A stretch of DNA of 35,544 bases from JADLEX01 sp964586775 (GCA_964586775.1 CAZPJD010000088.1:1-35544), one strand, 5' to 3'; numbered from the stretch's first letter, positions 24,901 to 32,931 are shown. The notes: generated by a model from the letters alone, not told the origin. Numbers and translations are program-made.

Positions 24901-26832
24901 CTATTCGAGCACGAGCAGCACGTCGCCCTTGCCCACGGCGGCGGGCGGCGCGAGCGGCAGCTTCGCCACCTTGCCCGCGCGCGGCGCCTGAAGCTGGTTT
25001 TCCATCTTCATCGCCTCGAGCGTGAGCACCGCCTGCCCCTCGGCGACCGTGTCGCCCTCTTTCACCATGTACTTCAGCAGCGTGCCGGGCATCGGCGCGG
25101 TGATCGCCACCTGCCCCTCGCCCACGCTCGTCGTCGGCGCGGCGGCCTTGGGAGCCGGCGCGGCCTTGGGCGCGGGAGCCGCCTTGGGAGCGGGAGCGGT
25201 CGCCGTCGGCGCAACGTGCGTGATGACCGGGGCGGCGTCGCCCGTCGCCTCGACCTGCACCTCGAAGACCTCGCCGTCGATCGCGACGTTGAAAGTCCGA
25301 GCGCTCGCGCCCATTTCGGGTTTGGGTTTTGCTTCGACGAGTTCGCCCTTCAGCGCTTTCTTGATCAAACTGTCTTCGCGGGCCACGTCTTCGAGCGTCT
25401 TCGGCGTTTCGCCCGGGCGCTTTTTGTCGAGACCGATCTCGTAGCGCACGTACGTCTCGCCGGTGCGCGGATACAATCCATAGATGAGAACGTGATCGAG
25501 GTGCGGTTCGCCCGCGCGCCCCGCCTCTTTGTACAGCTCGGCGATCTTCGCCTTCGCCGCCGGCACCTCGGGATCGAGGTAATCGCCGGGTCGGCCCGTG
25601 ATGGGCTTCTCGCCGCGCGGATAGCCTTTGAGGCACGTCTTACGCACCTCGGGGTCGATCGGCGCGGGGGTCGCGCCGTAGAGGCCGTAGCAAAGATCCT
25701 TCACTTCCTGGCTGACCATCTTGTAACGGCCCATCAGCACGTTCATGACGGCCTGCGTGCCCACGATCTGGCTGGTCGGCGTGACGAGAGGCGGATAGCC
25801 GAGCTCTTTGCGCGCGCGGGGCAGTTCCTCGTGCACCTCGCCCAGCCGGTGCAGCGCGTCGGCCTGACGAAGCTGGTTGATCATGTTGCTCGTCATGCCG
25901 CCGGGGACCTGATGGATCAGCACGCCGACGTCGATGACGGCGGTCTTGGACGTATCGCCGAAATGCCGGTATTTGGGCGCGATCTTTTCGAGCATGTCGC
26001 CGATCTCGGCGATGGCCTTGAGATCGAGCTTCGGATCGCGCGGGTGGCCTTCGAGGGTGACCAGCAACGGCTCGACCGCGGGCTGGCTGGTGCGGTGCGC
26101 GAAGGGCGCGAGGGCCGTGTCGAAGATGTCCACGCCCGCGTCCACCGCTCGGATGTACGCCATCGCGCCCATGCCGCTCGTGAAATGCGTGTGGATGTGA
26201 ACGGGCAGGCCGGTGTGCTGCTTGACGAGCTTGACGAGCAGCTCGGCGTCGGACGGGTTGATCATCCCCGCCATGTCCTTGATGGCGATGCTGTCCGCAC
26301 CCAGAGCCGCCATCTCCTTCATCTTCTTGATGTAGTACTTTTCGTTGAAGATCGGTCCGCCGATCTTGCGCTCGGTGATCGTGTAGCAGATGGTCGCCTG
26401 AAAGTGCATGCCGCACTTCTTGACCCACTTGCCCGCCACCTCGAGGTTGCGCGGATCGTTGAGCGCATCGAAGACGCGGAAGCGGTCCATGCCGCAGTCC
26501 GCGGAGTGCTTCACGAACGCCTCGACCAGATCGTCGGCGTAGTTTCGGTAACCGACGATGTTCTGGCCCCGCAGCAACATCTGCAGCGGCGTTTTCGGTG
26601 CCGCCTTCTTGATGAGGCGAAGCCGCTCGAACGGGTTTTCCGCGAGGAAGCGGTGCGCCACGTCGAAGGTCGCGCCGCCCCAGACCTCGAGCGCGGCGAA
26701 GCCGATCGCGTCGAGGCGCGCGGCGATTTCGAGCATGTCCTCAGTGCGCATGCGCGTGGCGTAGAGGCTCTGGTGGCCGTCACGCAGCGTGGTGTCCATG
26801 ATTCCGACGGGTTTGACCTTCTTCACGGCCAT
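24901..26832 (-). CDS. Oxaloacetate decarboxylase alpha / pyruvate carboxylase subunit B-type carboxyltransferase with biotinyl domain
   Basis: A 643-residue enzyme that moves CO2 between biotin and pyruvate/oxaloacetate. The HMGL-like barrel begins DTTLRDGHQSLYATRM. The carbamylated metal-site lysine lies in SIAIKDMAGM, and metal histidines in HIHTHFTSG. A conserved PYC/OADA domain follows (about 300-470). An Ala-Pro-Lys linker with three APAPKAA-type repeats leads to a C-terminal biotinyl domain with EAMKMEN (biotin on about Lys609). The start at 26832 has AGGAG. It is last in an operon with an MmdA/PccB-type subunit and a 62-residue protein. That set fits a transcarboxylase or Na-pump decarboxylase more than a plain pyruvate carboxylase, because no biotin carboxylase lies beside it. 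Confidence 0.9.
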   Translation of the reverse strand: MAVKKVKPVGIMDTTLRDGHQSLYATRMRTEDMLEIAARLDAIGFAALEVWGGATFDVAHRFLAENPFERLRLIKKAAPKTPLQMLLRGQNIVGYRNYADDLVEAFVKHSADCGMDRFRVFDALNDPRNLEVAGKWVKKCGMHFQATICYTITERKIGGPIFNEKYYIKKMKEMAALGADSIAIKDMAGMINPSDAELLVKLVKQHTGLPVHIHTHFTSGMGAMAYIRAVDAGVDIFDTALAPFAHRTSQPAVEPLLVTLEGHPRDPKLDLKAIAEIGDMLEKIAPKYRHFGDTSKTAVIDVGVLIHQVPGGMTSNMINQLRQADALHRLGEVHEELPRARKELGYPPLVTPTSQIVGTQAVMNVLMGRYKMVSQEVKDLCYGLYGATPAPIDPEVRKTCLKGYPRGEKPITGRPGDYLDPEVPAAKAKIAELYKEAGRAGEPHLDHVLIYGLYPRTGETYVRYEIGLDKKRPGETPKTLEDVAREDSLIKKALKGELVEAKPKPEMGASARTFNVAIDGEVFEVQVEATGDAAPVITHVAPTATAPAPKAAPAPKAAPAPKAAAPTTSVGEGQVAITAPMPGTLLKYMVKEGDTVAEGQAVLTLEAMKMENQLQAPRAGKVAKLPLAPPAAVGKGDVLLVLE

Positions 26833-26932
26833 ACGGGGCTCCTTGTGCGATCCTTTGTCGCCGAGCGAGCGGCGGTTGTCTCGTTGGTCGCCGAACGAAC
26901 GGCGCTTGTCTCGATCCTTCAGTCCGCGCGCG

Positions 26933-27121
26933 CTAACGCAGCGCGCGCCGTTGCATCATGATCCGCAGGTGCATCGCGTCCTGACGGCCCGACAATCCCC
27001 ACGGCGAGGGTGGGGGCGGTGCGGGGGACTTCGCCGTCTGCGCGCGGGCGGCCGATTCCGCCGCGAGGCACGCGGTGACTGCGGCGGTGATCGCGGCCAT
27101 TTTTTTGGGCGTCAGCGTCAT
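26933..27121 (-). CDS. Small protein of the carboxyltransferase operon
   Basis: A 62-residue ORF between the two carboxyltransferase genes. It starts 14 bases after the upstream stop, with GGGGGAAAG upstream. The N-terminal half is an Ala-rich amphipathic helix (KKMAAITAAVTACLAAE), the middle is Pro-rich, and the end is SPWGLSGRQDAM, then basic residues. Small proteins with a similar PWxLxGR tail accompany decarboxylase/carboxylase genes in anaerobes, as I recall. A structural or assembly role is likely but unproven. It has no long transmembrane helix like OadG. Confidence 0.6.
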   Translation of the reverse strand: MTLTPKKMAAITAAVTACLAAESAARAQTAKSPAPPPPSPWGLSGRQDAMHLRIMMQRRALR

Positions 27122-27135
27122 CGACTTTCCCCCGC

Positions 27136-28689
27136 TTACATCGGGATGTTGCCGTGCTTCTTCGGCGGACGCACCTCGCGCTTGCCCGAGAGCGCATAGA
27201 GCGCGCGGGCGAGCACGGCGCGGGTGTCGCGCGGCAAAATCACGGTGTCCACGTATCCGCGCGCGGCGGCGATGTACGGCGAATAAAACAGCTCGCGGTA
27301 CTCGTTCAGCTTTTCGGCGCGCGTCGCCTTGGGGTCCGCCGCCGACTTGATCTCCTTGGCGTAGAGCACCTCGACCGCGCCCTCCGCGCCCATCACCGCG
27401 ATCTCGGCGGTCGGCCACGCGGCGACGAAATCGGCACCCTGGTGTTTGCTGCACATGGCGAGGTAGCTGCCGCCGTAGTCCTTGCGCACGACCAGCGTGA
27501 GCTTGGGGACCGTGGCCTCGGAGTAGCACCACAGCATCTTCGCGCCGTGGCGGATGATGCCCATGTGCTCCTGATTCACGCCCGGCAAAAAGCCCGGCAC
27601 GTCGACGATGGTCAGCAACGGGATGTTGAACGCGTCGCAGAAACGGATGAAGCGCGTGGATTTGTCCGACGCGTCGGTGTCGAGACACCCGGAGAGCACT
27701 GACGGCTGATTGGCGATGATGCCGATGGGCTTGCCGCCGAGGCGCGCGAAGCACGTGACGATGTTCTGCGCGTAGGCCGCCTGCGATTCCAAAAACTCGC
27801 CTCCGTCCACAATGGCGCGGATGACGTCCTTCATGTCGAAGCCCGCGCGCGGATCGTCGGGAATGATCGCGTCGAGCTCGGGCGCGAGGCGGTCGATGGG
27901 GTCGGACAAGTCGCCCGCGGGCGGGTCTTCCATGTTGTTTTGCGGGAAGTACGAGAGCAGCGCGCGCACGGTGGCGATGCTCTCGGCGTCGGAGTCGCAC
28001 GCGAAGTGGCACACGCCCGACACCGAGGCGTGAACGTCCGCGCCGCCCAGGCTCTCGAAGTCGATGTCCTCGCCGGTCACCGATTTGATGACCTTCGGCC
28101 CGGTGATGAACATGTGCGCGGTGTGGCGCGTCATGAGGATGAAGTCGGTCATGGCCGGCGAATAGACCGCGCCGCCCGCGCAGGGCCCCATGATGGCCGA
28201 GATCTGCGGGATCACGCCCGACGCCGCGGAGTTGCGGAAGAAGATCTCGCCGTAGCCGGCCAGCGCGTCCACGCCTTCCTGGATGCGGGCGCCGCCCGAG
28301 TCGTTCATCCCCACCACCGGGCAGCCCGACGCGAGGGCGAGGTCCTGCACCTTGGTGATTTTTTTCGCGTGCATCTCGCCGAGGCTTCCGCCCTGCGCGG
28401 TGAAGTCCTGCGAAAACGCGTAGACCGTGCGCCCGTTGACGAGGCCGAAGCCCGTGACGACGCCCTCGGCGGGGATGTCTTTGTCGGCCATGCCGAAAAA
28501 CGTGGAGCGGTGTTTGACGAAGGCGTCGAGCTCGGTGAATTCGCCACCGTCGAACAGCAGCGCCATGCGTTCGCGCGCCGTGAGCTTGCCCGATTCCTTC
28601 TGGGCCGCCACGCGCGCCGCGCCGCCCATCTCTCGGATATCGCTCAGTTTTTTGACGAAATCGTCCTGTCGTTGTTTCGTCGTCGACAA
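27136..28689 (-). CDS. Acyl-CoA carboxyltransferase subunit (MmdA/PccB type)
   Basis: A 517-residue crotonase-fold carboxyltransferase that transfers CO2 between biotin and propionyl-CoA or methylmalonyl-CoA. The two CoA/biotin-binding halves are seen in VGMNDSGGARIQEGVDAL, GPCAGGAVYSPA and, in the C-half, IVDVPGFLPGVNQE and YGGSYLAM. The oxyanion glycines are present. The end is PPKKHGNIPM, the common MmdA/PccB C-terminus. The start is a TTG at 28689 with a strong GGGAGGGGAG site just before it. It is the first gene of the carboxyltransferase operon. Propionyl-CoA versus methylmalonyl-CoA decarboxylase use cannot be told from this subunit. Confidence 0.9.
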   Translation of the reverse strand: MSTTKQRQDDFVKKLSDIREMGGAARVAAQKESGKLTARERMALLFDGGEFTELDAFVKHRSTFFGMADKDIPAEGVVTGFGLVNGRTVYAFSQDFTAQGGSLGEMHAKKITKVQDLALASGCPVVGMNDSGGARIQEGVDALAGYGEIFFRNSAASGVIPQISAIMGPCAGGAVYSPAMTDFILMTRHTAHMFITGPKVIKSVTGEDIDFESLGGADVHASVSGVCHFACDSDAESIATVRALLSYFPQNNMEDPPAGDLSDPIDRLAPELDAIIPDDPRAGFDMKDVIRAIVDGGEFLESQAAYAQNIVTCFARLGGKPIGIIANQPSVLSGCLDTDASDKSTRFIRFCDAFNIPLLTIVDVPGFLPGVNQEHMGIIRHGAKMLWCYSEATVPKLTLVVRKDYGGSYLAMCSKHQGADFVAAWPTAEIAVMGAEGAVEVLYAKEIKSAADPKATRAEKLNEYRELFYSPYIAAARGYVDTVILPRDTRAVLARALYALSGKREVRPPKKHGNIPM

Positions 28690-28710
28690 GGCTCCCCTCC
28701 CGCGAAAACC

Positions 28711-28724
28711 GTTATCCGAATAAC
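28711..28724. promoter_or_regulatory. Imperfect palindrome before the carboxyltransferase operon
   Basis: GTTATCC/GAATAAC, six of seven positions symmetric, lies 22 bases upstream of the TTG start in an otherwise non-repetitive 111-base gap. It could be an operator or chance. Confidence 0.25.
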
Positions 28725-28800
28725 AGAATCAGGGTTGGACGCGCAATCCGGTCCAGATCATGAACGATGCGTTCGGCAGTTCGGAACGGCGCGAGGGCGA

Positions 28801-28998
28801 TCACGCCGAAGGATTCTTGGTTTCGTCCTTGGTCTCGGGAACGGCCGGGGCGGGGATCTCTTTATCGTCCTTCGTCGCCTTCTTGAACTCGCGCAGCCCC
28901 TTGCCGAGCCCCGCGCCGACCTCGGGCAATTTGCCGACCCCGAAGATGATCAGGATGATCACGAGGATGACGATCAGTTCGGTGGTTCCGATGCCCAT
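28801..28998 (-). CDS. tatA: Sec-independent translocase protein TatA/E
   Basis: A 65-residue inner-membrane protein with the TatA plan: short N-terminus, one transmembrane helix (ELIVILVIILIIFG), the FGxGKLPE hinge and an amphipathic helix (GAGLGKGLREFKKA), then a charged tail. It forms the pore-like complex that exports folded proteins. AGGAGG precedes the ATG and overlaps the stop of the 42-residue gene upstream. No tatC is in the window. Confidence 0.95.
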   Translation of the reverse strand: MGIGTTELIVILVIILIIFGVGKLPEVGAGLGKGLREFKKATKDDKEIPAPAVPETKDETKNPSA

Positions 28999-29007
28999 GG
29001 CGGCCTC

Positions 29008-29136
29008 CTAAAAATACGGAGCGAGCAGGCCCCAGCCCAAAAACTCGTCCAGCGTCGCGAACGCGAGCACCGCGACGTAGAGGGCGAGCCCCGCGAGGGC
29101 CAGGTTCGCGGTCAGTTTCGACTTCGCTTCGCTCAC
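29008..29136 (-). CDS. 42-residue membrane protein upstream of tatA
   Basis: From a GTG at 29136, with a GGGGACGGATGAC lead, the frame encodes SEAKSKLTANLALAGLALYV and a single hydrophobic helix ending LLAPYF. The stop overlaps the tatA ribosome site, with 9 bases to its ATG, so the two are coupled. Unknown function. The small size makes the call uncertain. Confidence 0.5.
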   Translation of the reverse strand: MSEAKSKLTANLALAGLALYVAVLAFATLDEFLGWGLLAPYF

Positions 29137-29245
29137 GTCATCCGTCCCCAAAACGGGCCTAGAGGTTAGCACGCGCGTCGCCGACGTGTAAAGGACAGCG
29201 AGGCCCGGCGCGGGGTTCCGCGAGGGTGCGGAGTTCGTCGTCGCT

Positions 29246-30532
29246 TCAGAATCCGCAACCGCGTTCAGGGTCGTTCCCGCTGTCGCCTGCGTCCCCGTGA
29301 TCTCCGAGCGGCTCGACTTCGTCATCGCCGGACGCATCGTCTCCATCGTCGTCGGAGGGCGGCACCGTGGTCGTCGTGGTGGTCGACGTCGCGGTGGAGT
29401 GCGTGCTCCAATGACCGACGTCGAGGCGATACAGACGCATGTCGGTCGCGTCCATCGCGTCGTCCCAACAGCGAAACAGGCCATAGAGCCATCGGCCCTG
29501 CGTTTCGCCGTCCATCGGCAGACAGTCGGTGGGGAGCGGTTCGCCGAAGCTCCATGAGCGAGTATCCGGCGAGTAAATCTGATGGGTCGGGTTGCCCGAG
29601 AACACGAGTCCGAATAAGTAAGGCTCCCAGTAAGTCCAACCGGCCTGAACGGACGCACCGAGAATGTGCAGGCCGCGCTCGCCCCAGCCGTCGCCAAAGG
29701 ACGCGAAATCGGCGATCGAGGACGGACCTTGCGCCCCGACGAGGACCTCGCCGATCTGGTTGAGAACATAAAGATCCGAGGTGGGCCTCCCCCAAACCTG
29801 AAAGAAATAAGGTCGCGGAGAAGGCTCCCAGTACAGCCACAGCCCACCGGCCGCGTAAATCGTGTTATCCACAACCGAGAGTGTCGGATCGTACAGGTCG
29901 TAATAAAGAATGGTATCGTGGACCAACTCCGGTTCGGTTTCCCGCGGCGGACGAAATCGATAGAGTTGCCCACGTGGAGCTGTCAGGAAATACGCGGTTT
30001 CGTGTGCAGCATCCGCCGTCAACGCCGTCAAGCGTCCGTATGTTTCCAGTGGGAGATACGTCCACTGCCCGTCCGCGACATCGAACAAGCCGAAGCAGCG
30101 TTCGAACTCGCCGCAGGCGTCCGACGCCACTTCGGTTAGCACGTGGTTGTCGACCCAAGCCGCGTGGAGTTCCGGGTAGGAAAAATAAGATTGAAGCTGA
30201 TCATATCCCCATCGGCCAGAGTAGTGATTCGGCGGCGGCGCGGGAAGGCTCTCGTAGCTGTTGTCCACCACGTCGAATCGGTAGAACGACATCGTGGACG
30301 GAAACGGGTATGGCTTCTGACTGATGAGGTAGATGGATCGGTCGTCATCGGCGGCGAGTTTGGTGTCGGGGATCGGATACGTCATCCACCACAGCGCGGG
30401 ATGGTAAGACAGCTCATCGGGCGGATCGGCGAGACGTTCCCACCCGGCTCCCCATGCCGAAACGCCGCCAAGAACGGCGATTGCTCCGAGCCAGAACGCG
30501 AAGCGGCGAATTCGGCGATGTCGCCCTGCCAT
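29246..30532 (-). CDS. Exported propeller-like protein with Thr/Asp tail ending CGF
   Basis: A 428-residue protein. The start at 30532 has AGGAG upstream. A basic N-terminus and hydrophobic helix form a Sec signal, without a lipobox. The body has repeated tyrosine- and tryptophan-rich strand units (YRFDVVDNSYE, GLFDVADGQWTYLP, DLYVLNQIGE, YSPDTRSWSF), the look of a Kelch-like beta-propeller. A Thr run (TTTTTTVPPS) and an acidic segment follow. The protein ends GNDPERGCGF, so the only tail cysteine is at position -3. Codon use around 29560-30400 is less GC-rich than in neighbouring genes, which could mean a recent arrival. Ligand is unknown. Confidence 0.65.
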   Translation of the reverse strand: MAGRHRRIRRFAFWLGAIAVLGGVSAWGAGWERLADPPDELSYHPALWWMTYPIPDTKLAADDDRSIYLISQKPYPFPSTMSFYRFDVVDNSYESLPAPPPNHYSGRWGYDQLQSYFSYPELHAAWVDNHVLTEVASDACGEFERCFGLFDVADGQWTYLPLETYGRLTALTADAAHETAYFLTAPRGQLYRFRPPRETEPELVHDTILYYDLYDPTLSVVDNTIYAAGGLWLYWEPSPRPYFFQVWGRPTSDLYVLNQIGEVLVGAQGPSSIADFASFGDGWGERGLHILGASVQAGWTYWEPYLFGLVFSGNPTHQIYSPDTRSWSFGEPLPTDCLPMDGETQGRWLYGLFRCWDDAMDATDMRLYRLDVGHWSTHSTATSTTTTTTVPPSDDDGDDASGDDEVEPLGDHGDAGDSGNDPERGCGF

Positions 30533-30603
30533 GGCCGCGCTCCTGCCGCCGAATATGAACCGGGGATGGGACCGGTCCCACCCCCGGCGGTGTCGGAAAA
30601 GCC

Positions 30604-31044
30604 CTACTCGGCGTCGATCGCGACGCCGCTTTCGGCGAGGGCTTTCTGAATCGGCGGGAGGCCGATTTCGATGCGCTTGAAGAAGCTCTGCACCTTTTTC
30701 ATCTTGTCCAGCGGGATGCCGATCTTGCCCATCATCATCGACATCTGCGCGCACTGCGGCGAGCCGTCCGACAGACCGTGCACGAACATGCCGACCAGCG
30801 TCTCGTAGCCCTTGCCCTGCTTGATGATGAAGGGGATCGCGTCGCCTTCGACATGTCCCTCGCCCGCGGCGATCTCGCCGTTCTCGTCGAACTTCATGAA
30901 CCAGTCGGGGCGCGGCACGCGCTCCTTCTCGCTCTCCCACTGCTCGATCGTCAGGTTGAACGTGACCGGGTCTCCCGCGAGATGCGTCGAGAGCTTCGGC
31001 AGGGCTTTGAGCACGTTGTCGATAGGAACTTCGGTCAGATGCAT
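30604..31044 (-). CDS. Small cytosolic protein, possibly SCP2-like
   Basis: A 146-residue protein without signal peptide. The start at 31044 has GGAGGAAAG. The sequence has a beta-rich N-terminus (VTFNLTIEQWE), an acidic stretch GEGHVEGDAIPFIIKQG, then a Met-rich helix (MSMMMGKIGIPLDKMKK). The pattern of beta strands followed by a helix that packs on them resembles SCP2 sterol/lipid-carrier domains, but I cannot confirm it. It lies 71 bases upstream of the propeller-like gene on the same strand. Confidence 0.5.
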   Translation of the reverse strand: MHLTEVPIDNVLKALPKLSTHLAGDPVTFNLTIEQWESEKERVPRPDWFMKFDENGEIAAGEGHVEGDAIPFIIKQGKGYETLVGMFVHGLSDGSPQCAQMSMMMGKIGIPLDKMKKVQSFFKRIEIGLPPIQKALAESGVAIDAE

Positions 31045-31169
31045 GGCTTTCCTCCACTGCGGCACGACTGGGAAACGACGTGAATCTTCATGGCGAAACC
31101 GCCCATTCAAACGCACACTAAGCCCGGGGACGGCCCAAGGCAAGAAAAATCGTGCGGCCCTCACCCCAT

Positions 31170-31196
31170 CCCCTCTCCCATCGGATGGGAGAGGGG
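31170..31196. repeat. Long perfect inverted repeat (REP-like hairpin)
   Basis: CCCCTCTCCCATC and GATGGGAGAGGGG flank a single G, giving up to 13 pairs. It lies in the 377-base divergent gap between the SCP2-like gene and purA. G/C-rich repeats of this type are often scattered intergenically. The rest of the gap holds no gene that I can support. Confidence 0.7.
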
Positions 31197-31421
31197 TGTC
31201 GAGCGAAGGACGGGGACATGCAGCGCGAAGCGATGCGTGTCCCCATTCGGCACATTTTCTCCCCTCGTGCCTCGGCCGAAAACGTGGCACCCGCAACGCG
31301 GGCGCCGCGCCGAAAACGCTGGACCTGCCCGCGCCCTTGTGACATCATCGCGCGGTTTGTTCGGCCGCCGCGATGGGCGGCGCTCGGCGGCGATTTTTCC
31401 TTTTAGATGGGTGGTTTTCGC

Positions 31422-32711
31422 ATGTCGACGGTGGTCATCGTCGGAACGCAGTGGGGCGACGAGGGCAAGGGCATGGTCGTGGACCTTTTCTCGGAAAAGG
31501 CCGACCTGCTCGTGCGTTTTCAGGGCGGCAACAACGCGGGGCACACCGTGGTCGTCGGCGACGACACCACGATCCTGCACCACATTCCCTCGGGCATCCT
31601 GCACGAGAGCGTGCAGTGCGTGATCGGCAACGGCGTGGTCATCGACCCCGAGGTGCTGATCGCCGAAATCGGGCAGGTCAAGTCGAAGGGCAAGTTCCAG
31701 CTCGATCGCCAGCTCGCGATTTCGGACCGCGCGCACATCATCATGCCGTGGCACAAGGCGATCGATCAGGCGGCCGAGAACGCCAAGGGCGACAAGAAGA
31801 TCGGCACCACGGGGCGCGGAATCGGTCCCGCGTACCGCAGCAAGATGTCGCGCACGGGGCTGCGCTTCGGCGATTTCCTCGACGAGAAAAACTTTCCCGA
31901 CTACGTGCAGGACAACATCGGCGAGTTCAACTGCCTGCTGAAGAACTTCTACGACGCGCCCGAACTCGACCCCGACGAGATCATCGAGACCTATCGCGGC
32001 TACGCGCGCAAACTCAAACCCTACACGGTCGATACGTTTCGTCTGGTGAACGACGCCGTGCGCGCGCGCAAGAACGTGCTCTTCGAGGGGGCGCAGGGCA
32101 CCATGCTCGACATCGATCACGGCACCTATCCCTACGTGACGAGCAGCAACACGGTGGCCGGCGCGGTGTGCACCGGGGCGGGCGTGGGTCCGCGATCGGT
32201 GGACAAGGTGTACGGCGTGCTCAAGGCGTACACGACGCGCGTCGGCGCGGGGCCGTTCCCCACCGAGCTGCACGACGAAATCGGCGACCGCATCGGCGAG
32301 CGCGGCCACGAGTTCGGCGCGACGACCGGGCGCAAACGCCGCTGCGGGTGGCTCGATCTCGCCGCGGTCAAATACGCCGCGCGGCTCAACGATCTGACGC
32401 ACCTGATCGTCACCAAGGTCGACGTGCTCGACGGCCTCGACAAGATCAAGCTGGCCGTGGCGTACGACATCGACGGGCGCGTCACCGACGTGGTGCCGGC
32501 GGACATCGAGGAATACGCCCGCGCAAAGCCGATCTACGAAACGCTGCCGGGCTGGACCGAATCGACCTCGGGCATGACCGCCTGGGATGAGTTGCCGCCC
32601 GAGCTGCGCGCTTATCTCGCGCGCATCGAGCAGGTGCTGGGGCTTCCGGTGGCCGTGGCCTCGGTAGGTCCCGGCCGCGCGCAGACGATCGTGCTGCACC
32701 CGCCGTTCTGA
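31422..32711 (+). CDS. purA: Adenylosuccinate synthase
   Basis: A 429-residue cytosolic enzyme joining IMP and aspartate with GTP, the first step from IMP to AMP. The signature GTQWGDEGKG is at residues 8-17, followed by FQGGNNAGHTVV, GTTGRGIGPAYRSK, FEGAQGTMLDIDHGTYPYVTSSN (split by its variable middle) and TTGRKRRCGW for the nucleotide and IMP sites. Length matches E. coli (432). The ATG at 31422 gives the family N-terminus; one at 31407 adds five residues and has no better ribosome site. It appears monocistronic. Confidence 0.95.
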   Translation: MSTVVIVGTQWGDEGKGMVVDLFSEKADLLVRFQGGNNAGHTVVVGDDTTILHHIPSGILHESVQCVIGNGVVIDPEVLIAEIGQVKSKGKFQLDRQLAISDRAHIIMPWHKAIDQAAENAKGDKKIGTTGRGIGPAYRSKMSRTGLRFGDFLDEKNFPDYVQDNIGEFNCLLKNFYDAPELDPDEIIETYRGYARKLKPYTVDTFRLVNDAVRARKNVLFEGAQGTMLDIDHGTYPYVTSSNTVAGAVCTGAGVGPRSVDKVYGVLKAYTTRVGAGPFPTELHDEIGDRIGERGHEFGATTGRKRRCGWLDLAAVKYAARLNDLTHLIVTKVDVLDGLDKIKLAVAYDIDGRVTDVVPADIEEYARAKPIYETLPGWTESTSGMTAWDELPPELRAYLARIEQVLGLPVAVASVGPGRAQTIVLHPPF

Positions 32712-32914
32712 GGCGATCCGCCCTCGGCTCGCGTCGCGTCACCGCGCGTCGCAGGCCATTGTATCGACAATGTGATAACATAAATAGACATGAATATATG
32801 CTTTATGAATCGGGATTTGATCGCCTTCGGCTAGCCAATCTCAGTCCCAGACCCGTATCCGTAGAAAAAATTCAATAGACACGCCTCAGGGATTTCGCTA
32901 ACTCATCAACGGAA
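32712..32914. other. AT-rich intergenic segment, no gene seen
   Basis: After purA the composition drops from GC-rich to AT-rich, notably at 32760-32890, with several TAAAT-like stretches and an ATTGT/ACAAT inverted repeat at about 32759-32772. It probably carries the promoter of the next lipoprotein. I see no ORF or tRNA. Confidence 0.5.
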
Positions 32915-32931
32915 TCTGACCGCCGGTCAGA
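32915..32931. promoter_or_regulatory. Perfect palindrome upstream of the lipoprotein at 32960
   Basis: TCTGACCG-C-CGGTCAGA has eight-base arms around one base and ends 28 bases before the ATG. The size and symmetry suit a dimeric repressor of the TetR type. No such regulator is in the window. Confidence 0.45.

Noticed and set aside
26933..28012. A 359-residue frame covering the small operon gene and part of the carboxyltransferase
   Set aside because: Only the last 62 codons make sense; the rest is a shifted frame of the carboxyltransferase gene.
31161..32699. Long minus-strand frame opposite purA
   Set aside because: PurA motifs on the plus strand are complete; the antisense peptide is His/Val/Arg-rich without domains.
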